This document shows positions 1 to 11,228 of a DNA stretch of 64,000 nucleotides, in pieces (positions within the stretch are counted from its first letter, which is position 1; every line of letters begins with the position of its first letter). The notes under the pieces were generated by a model. The model was not told where the DNA came from, ran no database searches, and saw only the letters and a program-made list of their open reading frames with translations. This DNA comes from Zanthoxylum bungeanum (taxonomy: Eukaryota; Streptophyta; Magnoliopsida; Sapindales; Rutaceae): contig SKCR01051196.1 in assembly GCA_019454045.1 (NCBI GenBank), positions 124,001 through 188,000 on the forward strand, given 5' to 3'. A program made the position numbers and the translations under genes.

Positions 1-419
1 TTATTTGTTATATATATGTTGGAGATAGATTTATATTCAAAATATAAAGACCATTATTTGCAACAGCTGTGCAAATTTCTACATCATTTTTATTAAATAA
101 CACCAGTGTTTCTAAATACAAAAGTATACCCACATTGGGTTAACATAGATACAGAAATAATATTCCTAGTCAAACTAGGTACATAATAACAGTCATTAAG
201 TTCAAGTACATGCCCCAAAGGCAGTTCCAAAACAAAAGTCCCCACGGCCAAAACAGCAACAGGTGTCCCGTTTCCAACACGTAGATCAATCTCTCCTGAA
301 GCCAGTTTCCTGCTAGTCCGTAGATCCTGCACATCAGTACATATATGAGTGCCACAACCAGAATCAAAAATCCAATTTTTAAGACTAGAAGTAGTCATGT
401 TTATTTCAATAACAAACAT
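1..419 (-). pseudogene. copia protease and start of integrase, CopA-1
   Basis: The aspartic protease domain cuts the copia polyprotein. The translation shows the active-site context NWIFDSGCGTHICTD, with the Asp-Ser-Gly triad near residue 18 of the segment that starts at 419, then the hydrophobic stretch and the RNIISVSML block typical of copia protease ends. It is in frame with gag (456-1,271) and separated only by one TAG. At about position 104 one base is missing compared with CopA-3 (63,100-63,115), which shifts the frame and ends the reading at 93. Positions 1-92 still match the protease-integrase joint of CopA-3 in another frame and keep 13 bases that CopA-3 has lost. Not functional. 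Confidence 0.85.
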
Positions 420-455
420 ACCTGAGGCCGGTGCCTTGCCCGCCTTTGTCTCCTT

Positions 456-1271
456 CTAGAGTGCCTTGTACTCGCGGTAGTCACGCTTCCAGTGACCCCG
501 CTTACCGCAGTGTAGGCAAACATCTTGTGATTTGTCCTTTGGCTTCCCAGAAGCCTTTGACGCTTTGTCTTTGCCCTTGTCCTTATGCTTCTTCTTCTTC
601 ACACCTCCAGTTGGCTTGGGCCCAGCCCTCGGTTTCTGAGATTTCGAAGCGAAGTGCGCCTCGCGCTTGTTTCCTTTAAGAAGCTCATTCTCTGCTTCCT
701 TGAGAGTAGACAATAACTCTCCAAGATTGTCGTCAGTGTTCATCAAATTGTAGTTTATGATGAACTGTCTCCAGGAATCGGGGAGAGATTGCAAGACCAT
801 GTCTACAGTAATCTCTGCCTCAAAGACTATCCCCATAGTAGCTAACTCATCGATGTCAGCAATCATCTGCGCCACATGGGACTCAACAGACATGCCTTCT
901 GACATGCGAGAGCGAAAGAGCTTTGTTACTAACTCATACCTTCTCATCCTCTTGTTAGAGCGATACAGATCTTGCAATTTCGCCATCATGGTATAAGGAT
1001 CCAAGTCCCTATTTTGGCGGCGAAAATGCTGAGTCATTGAAGCGAGCATAATGGACTGAGCAGTGTCACAATCATCGCTGTGAGTCTTCCAAAGCTCCAG
1101 CTCAAGTGTCTGATCAGGGGTGGGCTTAGGCCCAAGAGGTGTATTTATGGTATACAGCAACCTCTCAGCCCCAAGGAATATCATTAGGTTCATCTCCCAG
1201 TCTACAAAGCTTGTGCCCTTAAAGACATTATCTCCCATGATTATGTCGCGGACATTTCCTTTGCCAGTCAT
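456..1271 (-). pseudogene. copia gag (nucleocapsid), CopA-1
   Basis: 271 codons. Gag forms the virus-like particle that packages element RNA. The start at 1,271 (MTGKGNVRDII) matches the start of the CopA-2 gag (48,052). Residues about 20-215 form the UBN2/Retrotran_gag-like helical domain, with the WEMNLMIFLGAERLLY segment near the N-terminus. A Lys-rich stretch follows, then a zinc knuckle at about residues 253-266 (CLHCGKRGHWKRDY) in which the last cysteine of the CX2CX4HX4C pattern is tyrosine, as a G-to-A change would give. The stop TAG at 456-458 replaces the Gln codon found in CopA-3, so gag is cut from the rest of a single gag-pol frame. The frame is otherwise open, suggesting a moderate age. 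Confidence 0.9.
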
Positions 1272-3457
1272 CTTGACTACGATAGTCTAACTATCTAGTC
1301 AACGATATTGGGTACAGTCTAACTGTTACATAGAAAAATAACATTATATTAGTCCAACTAATGATATAAATTTTGACTAAATAATTTGAAAGCGCGTAAT
1401 GCTAAGTATCTGAATGAAATTGCAGATTCAATACTAGCCTCCCACTATTTTTCGGTGACCCTCTAACCCTCTGTCGAGTACTCGGGAAACCCAGTTTCCT
1501 AGTGGGCTAGGATCCCGTTAAATAACGGACAACCTTGACTTTGGGCAACAAGCTGTATGATATTTAACTAGGTAGATCTCGAAGATCAATTGGATCTTAT
1601 CCAATTCCTAGATCCGGTAGGTGGACGTCCTAGTCCGAAACATATATACAATACATATGCCAATACATCCAATGTATTTCCTAACCTTTTCCTCTGAATC
1701 AACTAAGCCTTGGCTTTGGCACAACAAGCTTAATAATACCAGTTAAGCAGGACCCGTTGACATGGAAAGTTTCGTGATCAATGTCGTTGGACAAGAAGTG
1801 ATCTTGACTTTGGCCAACAAATCACAACTTGGACAAGACACCGATATAGTACAAAACTCTCATGATTCAAACACATCCGCAATTGACAAAGGCCTTGAAT
1901 TTGGCCAACAAACAATGCCAATTTTGGATCTTGAGTAAGAATCACTCAACGGAAGGAAAAATCGCTTAATATTTATTTGAGGGTTTTTCGCGTAAATTGG
2001 CAACCAATTTATTATCTTTGATAAGGTCTCATCATACACCCTTAAGCATGCTTCTAAAACATCATAAGGTGCGAAAAGTAAATAATAGCGATATGCAGAT
2101 GGATATATAAACATATTGTTCCTAGAACAAATCACTCTCTTTCCGCTCCCCGGCTAGCACTATTCTATTTCTACCCAATTACATAATACAATTACAGAAA
2201 CCTCATTGCAATGAGGGGAATTAGGTGAGAAGAGAATACAAAGAGATAATAAGAGACAAGGCTGGACACGCAGGTCCAATTTATAAATTCCAAATTTACA
2301 ATAATTTCCAAAATTACCCTTTCCCTTCTAATATCCATGATGATATACACTATTCATTCAACACATCCACATTTATTCATTCAAGGCATGTTCTACAACC
2401 AATCTAATCCAATTAATTAGTCTTTAATTACGTGATCATCCAATGTTCAAACAACGGTTTGATTTTGCGCGAGTCCAACTTGTTGTGAATAAGTACGTAA
2501 AGTACGAGTTCATGAATTATATCGAACTACTCGTTAAATCCAATTTAAGTCGTATTCAACACTAATTCTTTTATTTAATTCCAAATTAAATATTTACACT
2601 TTTGATGCGCTTTAATGACTTAGATTCCAAATCTAATCAAATCGGGTCTCAAATCCCAACTTACATCTAATGTCCGTTTAATTAAAGTCCGATGGGCTTT
2701 CAATTGATTTCATTAGGCTTGGGCTTTGGTCAATGTGAGTCAAACCCAATTACCAAGCCCAATAAGGAATCACCATCATTTGCCATAAAATCAATATCAA
2801 GCCCATATGGCCCAATTAAACAAAAAGCCCATTTATTACATTTGGACTTAATGGTGTGATTTAGGCCCAATTTGGATCCAATCCAATTGGCCTAAACCTA
2901 CTTGGCCCAACCAAGCCCATTATGCCCAAATATAATAGTTTTAAGCCCAATTCAAAATTAAGCCCAATTAATCAAATTTTAAAATTCCAAATTTTATATC
3001 ATTTAATTAATTAAAGTGTAATGTTATGATTAATCCTTTAAATCGATAATTCCAAAACATCAAATTAATCCATTAATCATACTTTTATGTTAAATACATG
3101 TCCAACATTATTTAATCAAAAAATCAAGTCCCCAACATGCCTCTTCACATTCGGCCAAGGTAGTGAAATTAAACCGATTTCGTTTTCAATCCAATAGAAT
3201 TACAAATCGTCATTTTATGTCCGTTTAAGTGATCCAATGATCTTACAAACAACAAAAAACCAAGTCCAATGCAAGGGGTAAGATTCGGCCAAGCCATATT
3301 TGGGGGGGAAAAATTAATCCAATTTATTTTTCATGAAATTGATAATGTATAACATCAAGTAACATACATTTAAGCATATTTAATCAAACCATTTCATCAA
3401 ATCATGCTTCAATCAATTTTCCCCAAATTTTACCCTAATATTTTTCATGCTCATTTA
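1272..3457 (-). other. CopA-1 long 5' leader, non-coding
   Basis: About 2.2 kb lies between the primer site and the gag start, without a convincing reading frame. It matches, in reverse orientation, the 45,888-48,051 leader of CopA-2, including the runs rich in TTGGGCC words (2,700-2,950 here, 46,390-46,650 there). A leader of this length is known in Angela/BARE-like copia elements, where it takes part in packaging and translation control; that role here is inference. Confidence 0.75.
1532..1911 (-). repeat. four spaced copies of a leader motif
   Basis: On the plus strand CTTGACTTTGGCCAACAA-like words start near 1,532, 1,711, 1,803 and 1,893, about 90 bp apart for the last three. The reverse-oriented leader of CopA-2 has matching copies near 47,368, 47,458, 47,547 and 47,705. 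The core TTGGCCAA is itself a palindrome. Confidence 0.7.
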
Positions 3458-3471
3458 GCTCTATGATACCA
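3458..3471 (-). promoter_or_regulatory. primer-binding site, CopA-1
   Basis: Minus strand TGGTATCATAGAGC directly follows the 5' LTR after a one-base spacer. It is the initiator-Met tRNA complement TGGTATCAGAGC with two extra bases (TA) in the middle, which would weaken primer pairing. CopA-2 has the intact form at 45,876. Confidence 0.85.
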
Positions 3472-3472
3472 T

Positions 3473-5415
3473 TGTTGGAGTTTCTAAAACAAGTCCCAAG
3501 ATCATATAAGCATGTAAACAAGAATGAATAAGGATGAAGAGTGGCGGAAACACACTTACATCGATCGATTTGTGGATCCGTTGAGCAACTAAAATCTCCC
3601 TTTGAGCAGTGAAGGTTTCGGCCAAGGTGAGTGGGGAAGCTCCAAGCTTTGTTTGATCCTTCCAAGCTCAAGAATTAGTTTCCCATAACACCTTTGTATG
3701 ATCCCTTGATGGTGCTAGCCTTGTATGTGATTTAATGTTCCAAACATACAAAAAATCTCCAAGCTTTTGCAATAAAAACTAAGAAATGAGAGTGTTGTGA
3801 ATAGTACCCTTCACGCCACTTTGAGGAGAGAAGATGAAGTTATGAAAAAATAATTTACCAAAAACCTTTTATATTTATTTCAAAAACAAATATAATAAAT
3901 CAAATACCAAAGTTGGTATATGACAAGGTCAAAGGTCTATCACTTTGACTTGGAGTGTAATTCACTCTTCCACCAAAACCCATCACCATAAAGTAAAACA
4001 AAGACAAGTGATGTGATGGTTGATGTGACATGTGGGCCCCACTTGATTCCGAATGCGAGTGGGCCCGCAAACACTCCCGGGCTCGGGTTCGATAATTCCG
4101 AATTAGCGAACTTCTGTCGCGACGTTAATTAAATCAATTTTAATTAAATAATTATGCCTAGCAAAATTACTATTCACGTCGCTAACGAATTAACTCCAAA
4201 TTAATTCGTTTGCCCGAATTAAAATCTAATTTTAATTTCACGTCGAAATCAAATTTCGTTTAATATATCAAATATATTATTTTAATGATTAATTCCAAAT
4301 TAATCTTTCTCTCTCTTCAAATAGTACTTTATCTAAGATAAAGTCTCTCCGTAATTAATCCAAGATTAATTGAGTTCGAATCATACGTCATCGGTGAATC
4401 TTCGGGAAGCGACCAAAGAGATCTCTAGATATGTTGGCAGTAAATCCGGTCGTCAGTATATCCGAACACTTACGTACCAAGTACTACATTTTTACCGATT
4501 TACGAGACAAGGTTGGCTTCTAGCAAAGCGCCATGCCTACCCAATTCTCTAGAAATATTCTTACTGGACTATAAGATCTTTGTCAGGCGTAGTATACCGC
4601 AGTATAATGTATAACGATCCAGTATCAGATGTCACGTGCAAGGTATGGGGCTGGAATAGTGTCTGCCCCGTACGAAGCACATATCGGATATCAAGCAACT
4701 AGTCTCTTTGAATCGGATAATCATGACCTTGTCATATTATCCCGATGGTTACAACACTATAGAGAACCAGTTCTGAATCCCTGCGTGATCATCATCTCCA
4801 TATGTCTGAAGTGATACTTCCATCTTGACATCACATCCAATGCACTACGATTCTCATAAACCCAGAAGAGGCGTACTCGGAACCTGTTAAAGCCCTGGAC
4901 GACCAAAACCAAAGTTACCGATTGTCGCAAGCATTAGCGATGCGACTCTCAGGTTAAGACCAAATACATCTACCCTGACGTGGACTCCATAGACACATAT
5001 ACATACTACCAATGGGATTCCACGGGGTCTATCCAGAGCGTAGCTGTTTTCCGTACCATCGGTAAAACACAACCTCCTACCACACTTGCATAAGTATCCT
5101 ATACTTAAATATATGAGAACTATGCCGTTATGCCCTCACAACGCGCACAAGTGCAATACTAGCCTATACCGCATTATCGATGTCCAATCTCGATAATACT
5201 ACGACTAGGGATATTTAATGATTAAATCTTTATGGATTGATACTGTCTCATATCATCTCAATCCGATACTAATCATATGGACTTCTACCATTTATATTTA
5301 AAGTAAATAAATTTACAAAATGGTAAAAGGCAATTTCATTAATACATTGTTAATTTTGTACAAAAACACAATATCTTTTACAAACAGTGAAGCTATGGGT
5401 CATAACTGTCCAACA
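3473..5415 (-). repeat. CopA-1 5' LTR, 1,943 bp
   Basis: The plus-strand limits are TGTTGGA and TCCAACA, a 7-bp terminal inverted repeat starting TG and ending CA. It matches the CopA-3 LTR (49,015-60,311 minus the Tat-3 insert, about 1,930 bp) throughout, for example at 4,021-4,140 against 58,915-59,030. It holds promoter and poly(A) signals for the element. The bases on the right (ATTCC at 5,416) belong to an older Chr-type LTR, so CopA-1 inserted into that LTR. Confidence 0.9.
3867..3873 (-). promoter_or_regulatory. TATA box in CopA-1 LTR
   Basis: TATAAAA on the minus strand, about 1.55 kb into the LTR and about 400 bp before its end, a plausible U3/R boundary. Confidence 0.4.
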
Positions 5416-6177
5416 ATTCCATATCTGAATCAAGTTACATATTGAGGTGGGTTTTTCCCGTATGCCATAAAAATACAAACTTTTGAAAACATCTTTTTGT
5501 AAAACATTTCTAGGAATAAGCTTAATTACAATGTAATGCAAAACAATCTTGGTTAACGCTCTAAACGCAGAAAATGTAAGATTGATATATATATATATAT
5601 ATAACAATCATAAAGTAAAAATTAACTTAAGAAAATGTGTGTCCACTCACAGATCTTAGAATTGGGCTTGCGTGACTTTACTATGCCGGAAGAATTGTGG
5701 ATTCTGCGATAACCTTTAATGGGTAACTTAGTTAGAATACATATCGTAGCATTCATTTCAAAACTATTATTGATACAAGGGGTTTTCAACTATTTCATGG
5801 TAATTTACTCGTCTATATGATGATAAGAAGTCTTTCAGGTGGTCTCCTATTCCCTGAGTCGAAACGGAATTAGTAAAAAATATCCTTGAAAATGGCCCCG
5901 TGTCATGACACAAAGACATGCGCATCGCAGCGCAACCTAGAGTTGGCCAAGACAGAGAGCTATTTTGGTTCGCGTTGCGAAGTGCATAAGACATAATCGA
6001 ATTGGGGCTTATTTTCCATAACGTGTCATAACGCACGGTGTTTTTCGTCACGATGCAAGGTCAGTTTCAGGTTCTAAAATTAACCTTCCATGTCTAGCTT
6101 GCCCCAAACACATTTCCCTCACTTCCACTCTAATTCTTCAGAACAAAAATGAGTATTGCACGTCCAATGTGCTCATT
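5416..6177 (-). repeat. Chr-type LTR fragment
   Basis: From 5,426 the text aligns with the middle of the Chr-type LTRs at 7,750 and 13,785 (shared words CAAGTTACATATTG and a GGTGGGTTTTT..CATGCC block), and a 'ccactcaca' block follows as it does near 14,010. The other half is missing because CopA-1 inserted at 5,415. No TTACA end is seen at the right, so it is truncated there too. It contains a short ORF (5,767-6,051, minus) that I do not consider a gene. Confidence 0.65.
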
Positions 6178-6854
6178 TATAACAACACCTATTTGTTTAG
6201 CTCTATATTTCTTATCATATGTGTTTTTCCCTAAACTAGGCATGTAAGAGATGAATGAATAGCCAATTTACTAACCAAATAAACCCTTGCTTCTATTACC
6301 CAACGAATATCACTAGAAATACCATTTATCATAATAAGCTTCTTTTTTATAGTGTGTTTTGTAAATTATCATCAAAAAATATTGAGGGATAGAAGGAAAA
6401 TGTTTATGGAGTTTTGTGAGAGTTTCTTTTATGCCTTGATTACTTATAAGAGAAGAAGAAATTATCAATTCAGATAAGTTTGTTCATCTTCAAGTAATAG
6501 GTATTTCAATCATTCAGGAAAATATTTTAATTCCAATTTGGGTGCGTCTATTTGTTTCTCTTCATCAATTGTTCATAATTCCTCAAAATATTGTTTCTCC
6601 CTATCGTCTTATAGTACCTGTGTAGAATCAAGAAAAGAAAAAATAATTAGAAATATCTGGATTTATTTACGTACTTGATTCGATAAAATTAGCTGCACAG
6701 ATTTTCAAAGAGTTGGATAAACTCCCATGTTGATTCCTTCAAAATTGATTCAATTAGTTCTATGTCCTCATTTTAACCGTCTTCATTATATGGCTTCTTT
6801 TACATGTTAAAGACATTAAACGTCATATTGGAAATGGATAGATTCATGATTCTA
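6178..6854 (-). repeat. Ath fragment, second copy of 15,232-15,907
   Basis: About 677 bp repeat the sequence at 15,232-15,907 in the same orientation (both hold 'tttagctctatatttctta' near the left and end at 'gattcatgattcta'). The right copy continues into a recognisable Ty3 protease, so this copy should be the stretch between protease and RT of an Athila-like element. It is broken off at 6,855 by a Chr-type LTR and its reading frames are closed by stops. Confidence 0.65.
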
Positions 6855-8040
6855 TGTAACATCCCCGATCTGGGAGATGTTACCGGCAGAGGATAGCATT
6901 ACTAACCCCATAAGCCTCTGACTATTTACTAATATACTTTTCTTTATATGAATATACTTTGTGAGGAACCGTAGCCCAACTCAAGAACAAAAAAAGCATA
7001 CTCAATATTAATTACTATATTTAATAAAATGACTGTTTTACAATGACTGCACACGACCATGACTTAAGAAAGACTCACTCATGACCATAACTGAACTATG
7101 AATATGTCTTTGACTCATACTGGTGGACTCCATCCCTAATGACTGCATCAGTATCCGTCCTCCCAAGCTCGTCCTCCGAGAATCCTGTAAAATATAAAAA
7201 TTGGAGTGGGGGTTAGATCGTTATTCGATCTAAGTGAGTGGACTAAAAAAAAATTATTATAAAAATATTTGGTTCTAAAACTCTAAACTTCTTTCTAAAA
7301 TCTCTTATAAAACTTCTATTTCGAGAAAACTTTCTTTTCTAAAAGCTTTTTTGAAAACTGTATCTCAAAGCTGAAAACTCTATCTAAAATCTGTATGTCA
7401 GTCTTAAAAAAACTTGACGTATGAGGGCGTTACGTATCGTCATCCCCTCATACGCCTAACTATAGCCAGCAGTGCAAATCTGTGACTTTGGGACGTTACG
7501 TATTGCCGCCCACCAAAGTATGTCACTACTGTCTCTGAAATAGGTGGTCTTGGGACGTTACATATCGTCATCCTCAAGCCACAAACTAGAACTGGGGGTG
7601 CAAATCTATGCTACCACCTAAACTCTGAACTAGACTCCAGGTATATGAACTTATGCCGCCATCCTGGCTTTAAAACTATGATCTAGGGGCGTTTCGTATC
7701 GTTGTCCCCTAGTCCTCTACATGTGCACATGTCCTCTGTATCCGTCAATTCCAATTGTATCTCAAGTTACATATTGGGGTGAGTTTTTACCTCATGCCTT
7801 AAAAACATAAAAATCATACTTTACATCTTAAAACTGTAAACAATATTTTCTGAAAATCTTTTACTTTCTCAAACATAACTGTATAGCAACAATAACTGAA
7901 AAGGAAATCTTCTAACACCATAAAGTGTAAAATGTAAGTCTGAAATAAAAATAAAAATTAGTTTTAAAGAATATTGTCTACTCACTGTTTTAGAATCTGG
8001 CTGGTACTGGATCCAATACCAAAGAGAGTTTTAAAGAATA
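6855..8040 (-). repeat. Chr-type LTR, divergent and incomplete
   Basis: It starts TGTAACATCCCCGATC and has the terminal GGGATGTTAC-like inverted stretch seen at 12,935 (TGTAACATCCCCAATA). The shared block at 7,735-7,800 matches 13,770-13,850. Between them its sequence differs clearly from the Chr-1 LTR, so it is a related but separate LTR. Near 7,965 and 8,027 a 'gttttaaagaatat..tctactcact' word is duplicated, and after 8,041 the text jumps back to an early part of a Chr-1-like LTR. This marks a recombination or slippage joint. Confidence 0.65.
7424..7706. repeat. four degenerate copies of GGACGTTACGTATCG motif
   Basis: Copies of GGGCGTTACGTATCGTCATC-like words start near 7,424, 7,490, 7,551 and 7,683, each followed by a short C-rich stretch; the first three are about 65 bp apart. 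They are absent from the Chr-1 LTR at the matching place, where 'aggaaaatgactcaa' repeats occur instead. Confidence 0.6.
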
Positions 8041-8123
8041 TTTTCTACTCACTTATTTTAATCTCTATGCCATGCAATAACCATTTATCTCTCACATAAC
8101 TCGTATGTTTAACTCAACTTAAA

Positions 8124-8194
<71 letters not shown>

Positions 8195-8484
8195 AATAGC
8201 ATCTTACATGTCGATAATACAATAAAATGAATCCACAGAAGACTATATTCTATATGAATATAGCTCTGGAATGATGGACCCGACAACTAGTGATTGCAGT
8301 GTAACACTCATCCTCGAACTGGTCCCCAAAATGGCACATGGCTCACCAAAAGAGATTTCATGTAGAAGAAGCAGGGAAGTGGTGGGGTGAGTCTAGAGGA
8401 TCTCGGTGAGTGGAGCTACAAAAATAAGAAAACAGATCAAAACATACTAAGAAACCATTAAACTAAAAAGTATTTTTGAAAACT
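8041..8484 (-). repeat. Chr-1 3' LTR fragment
   Basis: Matches 13,016-13,400 of the Chr-1 5' LTR closely (for example 'ctctatgccatgcaataacc' and 'gaatgatggacccgacaact'). Both true LTR ends are missing. The joint to integrase coding sequence is at about 8,480-8,490. Confidence 0.8.
8131..8191. repeat. (TA)n microsatellite
   Basis: About 30 uninterrupted TA units inside the LTR fragment. The matching spot in the Chr-1 LTR (13,110-13,135) has only short interrupted 'atatatata' words, so the run expanded here. Confidence 0.95.
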
Positions 8485-9330
8485 ATGAGGGGTAAGTAAT
8501 GATCCCAAATTCCCTCTAAATCAATCACGCAAGCTCGCAGTATGTCTTCTAAAGTCTATATGGTGCATTTCGACTGACCATCAGTCTGCGGATGAAAAGC
8601 TGTGCTAAAGTGCAACTGAGAACCTAAAGCTTCCTGAAAAGACGGCCAAAACTTAGAGGTAAACTGAGAACCTCTATCCAAAAAAATAGAGATAGGAACC
8701 CCATGTAATGATACTACCTCGTCTAGGTACAGCTTGGCATACTAAGCTGCTGTAAAACTAGTCTTTACTCGAAGGAAATAAGCTGATTTAGTTACTCTAT
8801 CCACGATTACCCATATAGAATCATAACCTTTTGAAGAACGCGGGAGTCCAACAATAAAATCCAAAGTGATCTTCTCCCATTTCCACTCTGGAACATCTAA
8901 ACTCTGCAACTTCCCTGATGGTCTTTGGTGTTCTACTTTAACCTGCTGACAAGTGAGACATCTGGTGATAAAGTAATCTACATCTCTTTTCATGCCATCC
9001 CACCAATACAAATCCTTAAGATTGTGATACATCTTAGTGATGCCAGGATGTATGTTATAAGATGAAGTGTGGGGCCTGCTCCAATATCAAATGTCTTAAA
9101 TATGGAATTGGAGGCACCAGAATCTTATTCTGCTTCCTTCTGAGGCCCTCAGTATCTATATGATACTCATCCTCAGTGCCTTGCTGCAATCGGTATCTAA
9201 TCTGCTGAATATCTGGATTTGCTTCATGTGCGACCCTGATTTCAACTACAAGAATGGACTTAACTTGAATTTCGGCCAACAACCCTCCTTGGGCTGTCAC
9301 TTGAAAACTCACTCCATCCAACAAACAACT
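8485..9330 (-). pseudogene. Ty3 integrase, Chr-1, truncated
   Basis: Integrase inserts element cDNA into the chromosome. The H2C2 zinc domain is read around 9,060-8,940 (MYHNLKDLYWWDGMK, then CLTCQQVK). The core follows with the first catalytic Asp in KITLDFIVGLP (near 8,865) and the second in FLDRGSQF (near 8,680). The third catalytic residue, Glu in the QTDGQSE motif, is Lys here ([10 protein letters not shown], near 8,580), so the D,D,E triad is broken. There are in-frame stops near 9,050, 8,740 and 8,565 (TAG). The frame ends in LPLI at about 8,490 and runs into LTR sequence. No C-terminal region or chromodomain remains. Confidence 0.85.
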
Positions 9331-9488
9331 CTGTATTAGTATAGCGGGGCTTCATCTCTCAACTGGCAGATGGGCTAAACTCCCCATAGACTTCCTGCTC
9401 AAGCGATCCGAAAAAATATTAGCTTTACCTGGATGGTACTAAATAGAACAATCATCATCTTTTAACAACTCTATCCATCTCTTTTGTC

Positions 9489-10724
9489 TCAGCTTAAGCT
9501 CCTCTGGTTCTGTATATACTTGAGACTTTTATGGTTGGTTAAAATCTCAAACTTCTCACCATATAAGTAATGCTGCCATATCTTCAGAGCAAAAATTATC
9601 ACAGCCATCTTCAAATCATTATTGGGGTATTTTTGCTTATAAGGCTTTAATTGCCTGGAGGCATAAGAAATTACCTTCCCTTTCTGCATCAATATACAAC
9701 CCAGACCCACTCTGGAAGTGTCACAATAAACTGAAAATCCTTCTGATCCTGCAGGCAATGCCAAAATAGGGGTAGTAGTCAATTTGTGCTTGAGTTCCTG
9801 AAAACTCTTCTCGCATGCATCAGACCATTCAAACTTCACATTCTTCTATATAAGTAGCGTTAAAAGATCAGCTAGTCTGGAGAAGTTCTCCACGAACCTT
9901 CTATAATACCCAGCCAAACCCAAAAAACTACGAATCTCTGTAACACTCTTTGGTCGATGCCAACTCTGGATAGCCTCAATCTTCTGAAAATCTACCCCAA
10001 TACCTTCTTTGGACACCACATGCCCTAAAAATACCACATTACTTAACCAAAACTCACACTTCGAGAACTTAGTATATAACTTTTGTTCCCTCAGTGTCTG
10101 CAACACCTGATGTAAGTGCTCAGCATGCTCCTGCTCACTGCTCGAATACACCATAATATCATCTATAAAAACTATCACAAACCGATCAAGAAAATGTGTG
10201 AACATCATGTTCATCAAATCCATAAATGCCGCAGGGGCATTAGTTAGGCCAAAAGACATTACTAAAAACTCATAATGCTCATATCTAGTTCCGAAAGCTG
10301 TCTTTGGTACATCTTTCTCCTTAATCTTCAACTGATGATATTCTTAGCGCAGATCAATTTTTGAGAAACAATGTGCTCCCTGCAACTGATCAAATAAATC
10401 ATCAATCCTTTGCAGTGGGTACTTATTCTTGATCATCACCTTATTCAACTGCCGATAATCTATACACAATCTTAGTGTCCCATCCTTCTTCCTCATAAAC
10501 AACAACGGGGCACCTTACGGGGAAATACTAGGGCGAATGAAACCCTTGTCCAGCAAGTCTTGCAGCTGCGCTTTTAATTCTCTGAGTTCAGTAGAAGCCA
10601 TCTTGTAAAGAGGGATCGATATAGGTTGCGTCCCGGGTAAGACATCAATACAAAACTCAATCTCTTTATCCCGAGGTAACACTGGCAACTCATCGGGAAA
10701 CACATCAGGATACTCCTTCACCAC
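9489..10724 (-). pseudogene. Ty3 reverse transcriptase and RNase H, Chr-1
   Basis: RT copies element RNA into DNA and RNase H removes the RNA strand. From 10,724: the RT N-terminal segment ([18 protein letters not shown]), a stop near 10,515 and another near 10,345, then the fingers/palm with [20 protein letters not shown] and the catalytic FIDD at 10,159-10,170. It continues to [18 protein letters not shown] near 9,880. RNase H starts near 9,839 (the [13 protein letters not shown] connection segment) and keeps [13 protein letters not shown], whose first catalytic Asp is present. An interruption at 9,840-9,845 separates RT from RNase H, and the TEIL-type Thr-Asn-His (TNHKSLKY) block is followed by a stop at 9,489. 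Clearly recognisable, clearly dead. Confidence 0.9.
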
Positions 10725-10765
10725 CGAAATCTACTCAAGGCTCTTACTTTCCGCTCTGCTATCCG

Positions 10766-11206
10766 TCACAAAAGCCAAATAACCCATATTCTTATTTGAA
10801 GTAACTTGAATGCCTGAATAGTCGATATCAATTTATGAGGCACCACCGTCCTATCTCCCTGATAAATTTTTACTGGTCTATCAGGAACATGAATGGTAAC
10901 AGTCTTCTCCATACAATCAAGTATCACATGATGTTTAGTTAGACAATCCATACCCAAAATAACATCGAAGCTCAAAATTCCCAACACTAAAAAGTCAGCA
11001 CAAGAAACGTATCCACCAATGTCTATAGAACACTGCCTTATTCCTTGTGTAACTTCTATGGGGTCTCTTACAGGTGTAGCTATGACAATGGGGGAGTCTA
11101 AAGGCTCAACGTTTCTACCTAACTGAATAATAAAACATGGTGCCACAAAAGAATGTGTAGCTCTTAAATCAAATAAATCAACCAACAAGGTACCTATGAC
11201 TACCAC
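10766..11206 (-). pseudogene. Ty3 aspartic protease, Chr-1
   Basis: 146 codons in one open stretch. Retropepsin-like protease that would cut gag-pol. The flap and core segments VILGMDCLTKHH (near residue 90) and ADFLVLGILSFDVILGMDWL-like order are visible. The active site reads LFDLRATHSF (residues about 11-20): the catalytic Asp is kept, but the Ser-Gly that should follow is Leu-Arg, so activity is not expected. It is followed by the RT segment after a short gap with stops (10,725-10,765). Confidence 0.85.
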
Positions 11207-11228
11207 ATTAAATGTCTGTGCTTCCTGA

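Larger units (their letters stand above)
1..5415 (-). mobile_element. CopA-1: Ty1/copia element, 5' half, cut by window start
   Basis: Reading right to left on the minus strand the order is LTR (5,415-3,473), primer site, leader of about 2.2 kb, gag, protease, and the start of integrase at the window edge. This is the gag-PR-IN order of Ty1/copia. The same family occurs as CopA-2 (44,085-49,014, plus) and CopA-3 (from 49,015, minus), so boundaries were set by comparing the three. The right end is the LTR terminus TCCAACA at 5,415. The rest of pol and the other LTR lie left of the window, so its target duplication cannot be tested. The element is broken by a stop between gag and protease and by a frameshift in protease. 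Confidence 0.9.

Noticed and set aside
5767..6051. 94-codon minus-strand ORF as a small gene
   Set aside because: Lies in a truncated Chr-type LTR and has no recognisable domain.
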